From Gemmataceae bacterium (GTDB lineage Bacteria > Planctomycetota > Planctomycetia > Gemmatales > Gemmataceae), in contig JANWVS010000135.1 of assembly GCA_025056835.1 (NCBI GenBank), positions 1-6,321 of the forward strand: a stretch of 6,321 bases of DNA. Direction: 5' to 3'. This document shows positions 1 through 5,271 of this stretch, piece by piece. Both the position numbers and the translations under genes were made by a program. Under the pieces are notes generated by a model. It was not told the origin of the DNA and ran no database searches. It saw nothing but the letters and a program-made list of their open reading frames with translations. Positions within the stretch are counted from its first letter, which is position 1; each line of letters begins with the position of its first letter.

Positions 1-92
1 GGCTCGCCCGTGCAGCAGTGGCCGCAGCGCGTGCAGGCGAAGCGAAGGCCGGCGCGATACCACGGTTCCTCGCAGACGCCATCGGTGCTCAT
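1..92 (-). CDS. YkgJ-family cysteine-cluster protein, N-terminal part only (gene runs off the left edge)
   Basis: Only the first 30 codons lie in the window; the rest is beyond base 1. The peptide begins MSTDGVCEEPWYRAGLRF and continues into ACTRCGHCCTGE. Cysteines at 20, 23, 26 and 27 form the C-x2-C-x2-CC pattern that opens the YkgJ/UPF0153 family (zinc- or iron-sulfur-binding cysteine clusters, biochemical role largely unknown). The ATG at 92-90 overlaps the TGA of the upstream gene (91-89) as ATGA, a classic coupled start. An in-frame ATG at 101-99 (MDSMST...) is an alternative, preceded by a weak GGCGAG seven bases upstream. Neither start has a strong ribosome site. The reading frame is open to the edge. 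It is the third gene of the minus-strand set. The family call is strong for so short a piece because the cysteine motif is distinctive and correctly placed near the N-terminus. Confidence 0.8.
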   Translation of the reverse strand, partial: MSTDGVCEEPWYRAGLRFACTRCGHCCTGE

Positions 93-1672
93 AGAGTCCA
101 TGATAGGACTCGCCGATAAAACTCGCGTAACATTTCCTCGGGATACAAGCAGAAGGCGTACTCGCGCGAGGCGCGCACCTGGTGCAAGCGACAGAGCTCG
201 TCGCATTCTGCCAGGCGCTGACGGAGGCACTGTTCTTCGGTCGTGGTGAAGCGGCGCAGGCGTTCGGTGACGTCGCGCAGGCGCTGGAAACGGAGGCGGC
301 GCAGCGGAGCGGCGGCAGGGACGTCGGCAATCCAACGCTGTTTTTCGGCCAGCAAGGCCGCGGCGGCCGCGGCGGCTTCGCCCTCCAGAGGGGGCAGGTG
401 GCGTTGCGGGTTCCAGTAGAAGTCGCGCAACTGCCGAGCCAGTTCGCGATGTTCAGCGGCGGCCGTGGGAAAACGCGGCAACGGCAGCAACAAGGTCGCG
501 GTGGCCACGAGATAGGCCGGCGGCTCGATCCCGCAAAAGCGCCGGATGAGGTCGTCCGTCACTTCGTCGTATTTGCCGCCGCCGATGCCGTGAACAAACA
601 GGTCGCCGAGCAGCAGCCGGGCGAAGAGAGTGGTGGTCAGGGCGCGGCTGCGGAGCTTGCGGCCCGTCGCTTCCAATTGGCGGAGCGCCCCGGCCTGCCG
701 CGGAGCGTCGCCGCGCAGCTCGGGCCAAAGGACGCTGCCGCAGCGCAGGTAGACGACGTCGCCGCCGCCGCGGGCCCACAGACGATGCCGGCGCGTGTCG
801 CCGGCGTGCCAGGCCCACAGCGGCGCTTCGAGCCAATCGCCGTCGCGGGCCAGGTCGGGAACGGGTTGAAGGTTGGTCCGCAAGCGATGCCGCCGGCGAT
901 AGTGAGCGACCGCGGCGTTGTACTCGGCGTGCAGGCGCGGCAAGTGCCGCAGCAAGTGGGTGGCGAACCAGGCGAAAGCTTCACCGCGGCAGAGATGGCT
1001 GAGCGGGATTTCGAGCGGCCGCCAACCCCAGGTGCGTTCCAGCCGCCGTCGGGCCGCCGCGAGACGTTCGCCCAGCTTGCAGGTGCGTGCTGCCGACCCG
1101 ACGACGCCCGACCAGTATTCTTCGAGGAGAGGACGGAACGGCCAAGCGGCGGTCCAGGCCGCGACACGCACGGGCAGGGTATTCAACAGTTGTTCGTCCT
1201 GGACTAAACGCTCCTCCCAGGGCGTCTCCCCTTGGGCAACGTCCCAGGGAACACTGGCGACGCGCGCTCCGGCGGGCACGCGCAGCGCGGTCGATTTGGG
1301 CACGTCGTTGTCGATGATCAGATTGATCGGGACCCCGCCGTGCCGCTGGGCCAGTGCCTGGATCAGGAAGTTCTTGAACCACACTCCGGGATGAAACAAC
1401 TCGGGTTGATGACCGGCGAGGATCAGGTGCGTACCGGACCAGTGAGGGACCGGTTCGCCGCCGTCGGCGAGGTAGCGCTGCGCCGATAAGATCGTTTGCT
1501 GACGGGCCAGCTGCCGCAGCTCGGTCAAGGGACGATCCGCCACGACCCAGGTCGCGGTCAGCCGGCGGGCATTGGCCTGGAGCAGTGCTTCGACATCGGT
1601 CAGCGCGGGATAGACAAGAATCGCGCCCGGCTCGCGGGGCGCTCTCAGGCGAGGCAGGGATTCCGTGTCCAT
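89..1672 (-). CDS. Uncharacterised 527-aa protein with a BshC-like layout
   Basis: I do not recognise a characterised enzyme. Three conserved-looking blocks stand out. Residues 83-102 (LILAGHQPELFHPGVWFKNF) are followed by IINDN-type residues at 119-126 (IIDNDVPK). A glycine-rich block at 357-373 (DLFVHGIGGGKYDEVTD) is followed by GIEPPAYLVATATLLLP. The order resembles BshC, the cysteine-adding enzyme of bacillithiol synthesis: a TGQQ/GHQ-x-GLF motif, a hydrophobic strand ending in an acidic patch, then a late glycine-rich block. The resemblance is by eye only. The C-terminal third (430-527) is rich in Arg, Glu and Ala, probably helical, and opens with a run of seven alanines. No signal peptide or membrane segment is visible, so it is probably cytoplasmic. 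The start at 1672 has GAGG seven bases upstream (1680-1683). It overlaps the glycosyltransferase gene by 28 bases, and the next gene starts in its stop codon. An in-frame extension upstream only runs through the glycosyltransferase gene and was discarded. Confidence 0.85.
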   Translation of the reverse strand: MDTESLPRLRAPREPGAILVYPALTDVEALLQANARRLTATWVVADRPLTELRQLARQQTILSAQRYLADGGEPVPHWSGTHLILAGHQPELFHPGVWFKNFLIQALAQRHGGVPINLIIDNDVPKSTALRVPAGARVASVPWDVAQGETPWEERLVQDEQLLNTLPVRVAAWTAAWPFRPLLEEYWSGVVGSAARTCKLGERLAAARRRLERTWGWRPLEIPLSHLCRGEAFAWFATHLLRHLPRLHAEYNAAVAHYRRRHRLRTNLQPVPDLARDGDWLEAPLWAWHAGDTRRHRLWARGGGDVVYLRCGSVLWPELRGDAPRQAGALRQLEATGRKLRSRALTTTLFARLLLGDLFVHGIGGGKYDEVTDDLIRRFCGIEPPAYLVATATLLLPLPRFPTAAAEHRELARQLRDFYWNPQRHLPPLEGEAAAAAAALLAEKQRWIADVPAAAPLRRLRFQRLRDVTERLRRFTTTEEQCLRQRLAECDELCRLHQVRASREYAFCLYPEEMLREFYRRVLSWTL

Positions 1673-2370
1673 GCAGAGACCTCGGCCCAGGCATCGGCAA
1701 TGACGCGGCGGTAGTACGCGAGCCGTTCGTCGGGATTGTTGAGGACCCCGCCGAAGGCCCGATGGGGGTCGAGATAGACCCGCGGCACCGCCACTTCCTT
1801 GATCCGTAAGCCGTGCCAGGCAGCCTGCACCCACAGCTGGAGCGGCATTCCCCAGCCGGTCTCGGTGATGTGCAGGCGGGTCAACGGACAGCGGCGATAG
1901 GCTTTGAAGCCGCAGAAGGCATCGGTCAGGCCGAGGCCGAAGCGTTCGTTGAGTTCGGCGGTGATGATCTGGTTGATGTAGCGGCGGTCGGCTGGGGTCG
2001 GCAACGATTGTTGACGAAAATCGCGCAGGTAGCGGCTGCCGCTGACGATGTCGGTCTGGGAATCGAGGGCTTCCAACAACACCGGGATCCGGGCAGGTTC
2101 GTGTTGGCCGTCGCAATCCATGGTGACGAGCACGTCGAAATCGCTGGCCAAGAAGTAAGCGAAGGCGGAAATGAGTGCCGCCCCGTAGCCGCGGTTGCGC
2201 GGGTGCGTGACGAGGCGCAGCCCCTGTTGTCGGGCCAGCAACTCGGCCGTCGCATCGGTCGAGCCATCATTGATCACGAGCACATCGGGGGTGAAGCGGC
2301 GGACTTCGCGCAGCACTCCTTCGACGTGCTTGGCCTCGTTGTACACCGGGATGGCGGTCAGCACGCGCAT
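1645..2370 (-). CDS. GT2-family glycosyltransferase (dolichyl-phosphate-mannose-synthase-like)
   Basis: This 241-residue protein is a GT-A fold glycosyltransferase that would move a sugar from a nucleotide sugar to a lipid or other acceptor. Visible family motifs are IPVYNE (7-12), the nucleotide-binding NDGSTD (34-39), the metal-binding DxD in MDCDGQHEP (D85 and D87), GSRY (111-114) and DAFCGFKAYRR (150-160). Together they point to the DPM1/polyprenyl-phosphate transferase branch of GT2. There is no C-terminal membrane segment, so it is probably a soluble or peripheral single-domain form. The ATG at 2370 is chosen because GAGGGG lies just upstream and a good promoter sits at 2411-2439. The longer in-frame start at 2412 would fall inside that promoter's -10 box. 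It is the first gene of the minus-strand set, and its 3' end overlaps the start of the BshC-like gene. Donor and acceptor cannot be told from the sequence. Confidence 0.93.
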   Translation of the reverse strand: MRVLTAIPVYNEAKHVEGVLREVRRFTPDVLVINDGSTDATAELLARQQGLRLVTHPRNRGYGAALISAFAYFLASDFDVLVTMDCDGQHEPARIPVLLEALDSQTDIVSGSRYLRDFRQQSLPTPADRRYINQIITAELNERFGLGLTDAFCGFKAYRRCPLTRLHITETGWGMPLQLWVQAAWHGLRIKEVAVPRVYLDPHRAFGGVLNNPDERLAYYRRVIADAWAEVSAWTRNPCLA

Positions 2371-2410
2371 GGTTCCCCTCGCCTGCTCGAAGTCGACAAC
2401 AACTCGCTCC

Positions 2411-2439
2411 ATTGTACCCGCGCCGTCCCAGCGGGGCAA
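2411..2439 (-). promoter_or_regulatory. Sigma70-type promoter for the glycosyltransferase operon
   Basis: Read on the minus strand, TTGCCC (plus 2434-2439) and TACAAT (plus 2411-2416) are separated by exactly 17 bases. They match the consensus at 4 of 6 and 5 of 6 positions. Transcription would start near 2404, giving a leader of about 34 bases before the ATG at 2370, with room for the GAGGGG ribosome site. This supports 2370, rather than 2412, as the start. Predicted by eye, not demonstrated. Confidence 0.55.
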
Positions 2440-2499
2440 CGCTTGCAAGCCACCCGGCACGGCATAGGTTATGTTCCAAGCGGAATTTCGCATCCTTGT

Positions 2500-2506
2500 G
2501 GAGGAG
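2500..2506 (+). promoter_or_regulatory. Ribosome binding site of the SMP-30-like gene
   Basis: GGAGGAG lies seven bases before the ATG at 2514. It is the best Shine-Dalgarno sequence in the window. It fixes the start at 2514 rather than at the in-frame upstream start at 2412, which would also put a long non-signal sequence before an obvious export signal. Confidence 0.8.
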
Positions 2507-2513
2507 CCTCATC

Positions 2514-3569
2514 ATGTACCGTCTCGCCGTTTTGCTCTTGGCGGGCGTGCCGGCCTTGCCGATGGCCGCGGCCCAGGACAAACCGACCATCATCGGCAAG
2601 ATCGTCCGGCTCGACCCGGCGTTCGACAAATTGGTGCCGCCCGAGGCGCAGCTCGAGAAAATCGCCGGCGGCTACATCTGGACCGAAGGCACCGTTTGGG
2701 TCAAGAACGGCGGCTACTTGCTCTTCTCCGACATTCCCAACAATGTCGTCATCAAGTGGAAGGAAGGCGAGGGGGCCAGCAAGTTCGTGTACCCGGCCGG
2801 CTACACCGGCAAGAAGCCCCGCGGCGGCAAGCCTGGCGACGAACCTGGTTCCAACGGCTTGTCCATCGACCCCCAAGGGCGACTCACCCTGTGCGAGCAC
2901 GGCGACCGCCGCGTCGCACGCATCGACGTGAAACTCGGCCCCGATACCAAGCCGTTCATCGGGGCCATGAAAAAGACGACCCTCGCCTACCAGATCAACG
3001 GCAAACGTCTCAACAGCCCCAACGACATGGTCTGGCACTCCAACGGCGACCTCTATTTCACCGACCCCCCCTACGGCATGGAAAAAATCTGGGACGACCC
3101 GGCCCGGGAATTGGACTACTGCGGCGTCTACCTCCTCAAGCCGGACGGCACGCTCAAATTGCTCACCAAGGAACTGTCCCGCCCCAACGGCATCGCCCTC
3201 TCGCCGGACGAAAAGACCCTTTACGTTGCCAATTCCGACCCCTTCCGGCCTGTCTGGATGGCGTTCCCTGTCAACAGCGACGGCACCATCGGCGAAGGAA
3301 AGGTCTTTTACGACGCCAGCCATCTCATCAAGGCCAAGAAAGTCGGCCTACCCGATGGCATGAAAGTCGATATTCACGGCAACCTCTGGGCCACCGGACC
3401 GGGCGGCGTTTTAGTCCTCACCCCTGACGCCAAGTTGCTGGGCTACCTCGACACCGGCGTCCCCACCGCTAACTGCTGCTTCGGCGGACCGGATGGCAGT
3501 ACCCTCTACGTCGCGTGTAACCACGACATCGGCCGGATCCGCACCACCACCAAGGGCAAAGGGTTCTGA
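2514..3569 (+). CDS. Exported SMP-30/gluconolactonase-family protein
   Basis: This 351-residue protein is a six-bladed beta-propeller of the SMP-30/gluconolactonase/LRE family, metal-dependent hydrolases typically acting on sugar lactones. Residues 1-20 are a signal peptide: Tyr-Arg near the start, a hydrophobic core LAVLLLAGVPALPM, and AAA before Gln21 as the likely cleavage site. The protein is therefore expected in the periplasm or outside the cell. Expected metal-site residues are present: Glu58 in WTEGTVW, Asn170 in NSPNDM, and Asp281 in LPDGMKVD. Asn114 in GSNGL matches the substrate-site asparagine. Typical propeller repeats follow, such as RPNGIALSPDEKTLYVANS (223-241) and DIHGNLWAT (286-294). 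The length suits a full family member plus signal peptide. It is transcribed away from the glycosyltransferase and appears to stand alone. The true substrate is unknown; family members include gluconolactonases and other lactonases or esterases. Confidence 0.93.
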   Translation: MYRLAVLLLAGVPALPMAAAQDKPTIIGKIVRLDPAFDKLVPPEAQLEKIAGGYIWTEGTVWVKNGGYLLFSDIPNNVVIKWKEGEGASKFVYPAGYTGKKPRGGKPGDEPGSNGLSIDPQGRLTLCEHGDRRVARIDVKLGPDTKPFIGAMKKTTLAYQINGKRLNSPNDMVWHSNGDLYFTDPPYGMEKIWDDPARELDYCGVYLLKPDGTLKLLTKELSRPNGIALSPDEKTLYVANSDPFRPVWMAFPVNSDGTIGEGKVFYDASHLIKAKKVGLPDGMKVDIHGNLWATGPGGVLVLTPDAKLLGYLDTGVPTANCCFGGPDGSTLYVACNHDIGRIRTTTKGKGF

Positions 3570-3638
3570 CAAGAAGCGGTTATCCCGTGTGGCCGCCCGT
3601 CAGCGAAACACCTTTCCATCCCACACCTTTTTTAGCAA

Positions 3639-3670
3639 CCGGGCCTTCGGTCGCTCGGCCGAAGACCCGG
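3639..3670. terminator. Strong imperfect hairpin, possible terminator of the SMP-30-like gene
   Basis: CCGGGCCTTCGG (3639-3650) and CCGAAGACCCGG (3659-3670) form a 12-base stem with one C-A mismatch around an eight-base loop. It lies 70 bases after the SMP-30-like stop codon. No T-tract follows it directly; the nearest downstream one is at 3688-3692, and another lies just upstream at 3628-3633. It is therefore not a textbook intrinsic terminator. It could also be a dispersed intergenic palindrome or an RNA-stabilising stem. Confidence 0.45.
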
Positions 3671-3781
3671 GGGGCCAACACGATCGCTTTTTCCGAGTTT
3701 GCCGGCTGTGTCGGCTGCCTATCCCAACGGCGTTTTCGCAACTACCAGCTCGCCTGTTTGGTGAAGATAGGCAATTTGGCG

Positions 3782-3810
3782 TTGCTATGTCAACTATATT
3801 CGACTAGAAT
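3782..3810 (+). promoter_or_regulatory. Sigma70-type promoter for the KAS gene
   Basis: TTGCTA (3782-3787) and TAGAAT (3805-3810) are 17 bases apart and match the consensus at 4 of 6 and 5 of 6 positions. The site sits in the most AT-rich part of the gap. The start point would be near 3817, giving a leader of about 90 bases before the ATG at 3907. A competing TATATT at 3795-3800 has no well-spaced -35 box. Predicted by eye. Confidence 0.45.
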
Positions 3811-3821
3811 GCGGTAGCTAT

Positions 3822-3839
3822 CCTCGACGTTCGCCGAGG
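3822..3839 (+). other. Small stem-loop at the start of the KAS leader
   Basis: CCTCG (3822-3826) pairs with CGAGG (3835-3839). One more C-G pair (3828 with 3834 side) is possible past an A-C mismatch. It would form near the 5' end of the predicted transcript. It may stabilise the RNA or mean nothing; a stem this short is common by chance in GC-rich DNA. Confidence 0.2.
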
Positions 3840-3906
3840 CTCTGCCCGTGGAACGGCTGCCAAGGGCTTCGCTCCCAAGGATGCACGCTAATCAACCCAC
3901 AGCGGC

Positions 3907-5196
3907 ATGCGCAGAGTCGTCGTCACCGGTCTGGGCGTGGTGGCCCCCAACGGCATCGGTAAGGACGCTTTTTGGTCCGCGTGTCTCAATGGCCTCAGCG
4001 GCGTGGGACCGATTCGCTCGTTCGACGCCTCGAACCACCCGGTGAAGATAGCGGCGGAAGTGCCGGATTTCGATGTGGTTCCGTTCATTCAGCCTAGTCA
4101 GAAAAAGTCGCTGAAGATCATGAGCCGGGCGATGCGTTTCGCCTTGGCTGCGGCCGGCTTGGGATTGGCTGATTCGGGACTTGACTTGAATCGTGAAAAT
4201 CCGGAGCGAATCGGCGTAGTCATGGGCACGGGCTTGGTGCCGGTGGATCTGCCGGAAATTGCTCCTGCCCTCTGCGCGTCGTGCGACGATCAAGGCCGAT
4301 TGCAAACGACCCGCTTGGGCGAGCGCGGCGGCGAAGCCCTGTTTCCGCTGTGGATCATGAAATACCTCCCCAACATGGTCGCCGCCCATATTTCGATGGC
4401 CTTCAACGCTCAAGGGCCGAATAGCACGATCACCACGGCCTGCGCCGCCGGTACGCAGGCTGTCGGCGAGGGATTCCGCCTCATCGCTCGCGACGACGCC
4501 GACATCGTATTGGCCGGGGGCGCCGACAGCCGCATTGACCCCCTGTTGATGCTCGCCTACTACGCCCTGGGAGCGCTGAGTCAGTCGAAACGACCGGCCA
4601 AAGAGGTTTCCCGCCCCTTTGACGGGACCCGCGACGGCTTCGTCCTGGGCGAAGGGGCCGGCGTCCTGGTGTTGGAAGAACTCGAACATGCCAAGAAACG
4701 CGGCGCCACGATCTACGCCGAGGTCCTGGGCCTGGGCAGCAGCTTCGACGCTTACCAGGTTACCAAGCCCGATCCGGAGGCCAAGGGAGCTGCCCGGGCC
4801 ATCCGGGAAGCGCTCCGCGAAGCCCGCGTGGATCCCAAAGACGTCGATTACATCAATGCCCACGGCACCAGCACGCGGCTCAACGATGCCATGGAGACCC
4901 TGGCTGTCAAGCGTGTTTTCGGCGAGGGGGCCAAGGCTTTGCCGTTGTCGTCGATCAAGTCGATGGTTGGCCACCTGATCGGCGCCGCTGGGGCGGTCGA
5001 GGCCGTTGCCTTGGCCTTGACCTTAGCCCACCAGGCGTTGCCGCCCACCATCAATTTGACCCATCCCGATCCCGAGTGCGACCTCGACTATGTGCCCAAC
5101 ACGGCCCGCGAGATGCCGGCCCGCATCGGCGTTTCCACCAGCTTCGGCTTCGGCGGCCAAAACGCTGCCCTGGTGATGGGCCAATTCCGCGGTTGA
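3907..5196 (+). CDS. Beta-ketoacyl-ACP synthase (KAS II / FabF-like condensing enzyme)
   Basis: This 429-residue cytoplasmic thiolase-fold enzyme would condense malonyl-ACP with an acyl chain, extending it by two carbons. It begins with the family signature RRVVVTGLGVVAPNG. The catalytic set is complete: Cys179 in TTACAAGTQA, His319 in NAHGTST, Lys351 in SSIKSMVGH and His356. The C-terminal glycine-rich loop is TSFGFGGQNA (411-420). Length fits FabF. Oddities are a segment at 108-160 (GTGLVPVDLPEIAP through LFPLWIMKYLPNM) that differs from the usual FabF run-up to the active site, Arg324 where FabF normally has Pro, and Gln418 where Thr is usual. No acyl carrier protein, ketoreductase or malonyl transferase gene is adjacent, so it may serve a secondary lipid or polyketide route rather than core fatty-acid synthesis. 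The ATG has no Shine-Dalgarno sequence; it is chosen because the family N-terminus starts there and no upstream in-frame start fits. Confidence 0.93.
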   Translation: MRRVVVTGLGVVAPNGIGKDAFWSACLNGLSGVGPIRSFDASNHPVKIAAEVPDFDVVPFIQPSQKKSLKIMSRAMRFALAAAGLGLADSGLDLNRENPERIGVVMGTGLVPVDLPEIAPALCASCDDQGRLQTTRLGERGGEALFPLWIMKYLPNMVAAHISMAFNAQGPNSTITTACAAGTQAVGEGFRLIARDDADIVLAGGADSRIDPLLMLAYYALGALSQSKRPAKEVSRPFDGTRDGFVLGEGAGVLVLEELEHAKKRGATIYAEVLGLGSSFDAYQVTKPDPEAKGAARAIREALREARVDPKDVDYINAHGTSTRLNDAMETLAVKRVFGEGAKALPLSSIKSMVGHLIGAAGAVEAVALALTLAHQALPPTINLTHPDPECDLDYVPNTAREMPARIGVSTSFGFGGQNAALVMGQFRG

Positions 5197-5201
5197 GGCG
5201 C

Positions 5202-5241
5202 GGCCACAATTCGTGAGAAGACCGCGGCTGCAATCGTGGCC
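5202..5241. terminator. Possible bidirectional hairpin between convergent genes
   Basis: GGCCACAATT (5202-5211) and AATCGTGGCC (5232-5241) form a 10-base stem with one mismatch and a 20-base loop. It lies in the 75-base gap between the convergent KAS and TolC-like stop codons, where a shared terminator would be expected. There is no T-tract on either side and the loop is long, so the call rests mainly on position. Confidence 0.3.
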
Positions 5242-5271
5242 TCCGCATCGCACGCCATCGGCGCGGCTGGG

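Larger units (their letters stand above)
3570..3906. other. Intergenic region of 337 bases without a convincing gene
   Basis: The stretch between the SMP-30-like gene and the KAS gene is less GC-rich than its surroundings and holds T-tracts (3628-3633 and 3688-3692). It contains a strong hairpin at 3639-3670, a promoter candidate at 3782-3810 and a small stem at 3822-3839. Short open frames cross it, for example GTG at 3587 to about 3817. They run through the hairpin and promoter, have no ribosome site and resemble no protein I know, so I do not call them genes. Confidence 0.75.

Noticed and set aside
182..1207. Plus-strand open frame of 341 codons opposite the BshC-like gene
   Set aside because: It is rich in Gly, Ala, Gln and Arg with no recognisable motif. 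It lies entirely antisense to a gene with conserved-looking blocks and tight overlaps with its neighbours. Long antisense frames are expected at this GC content.
1673..2116. In-frame N-terminal extension of the BshC-like protein up to 2116
   Set aside because: It lies inside the GT2 coding region and gives Arg/Pro/His-rich shadow sequence. The ATG at 1672 has a ribosome site and begins plausible protein.
2443..2470. Plus-strand promoter TTGCAA / TAGGTT for the lactonase gene
   Set aside because: The -10 box matches only 3 of 6 positions and the spacing is 16 bases. This is too weak to list as a feature.
1813..2931. Plus-strand open frame of 372 codons crossing the glycosyltransferase and lactonase genes
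   Set aside because: It runs antisense to the clear GT2 motifs, then out of frame through the SMP-30-like gene. It ends in low-complexity Ser/Arg/Pro sequence.
2469..3323. Minus-strand open frame of 284 codons opposite the lactonase gene
   Set aside because: It is Val/Gly/Asp-rich mirror sequence of a gene with a signal peptide, a strong ribosome site and family motifs. It matches no family I know.
3587..3817. Small 76-codon plus-strand frame in the 337-base gap
   Set aside because: It has a GTG start without a ribosome site, and it passes through the hairpin and the predicted promoter. Its composition resembles no known small protein.
3892..4974. Minus-strand open frame of 360 codons opposite the KAS gene
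   Set aside because: It is antisense to an intact KAS reading frame with all catalytic residues. It shows no domain of its own.
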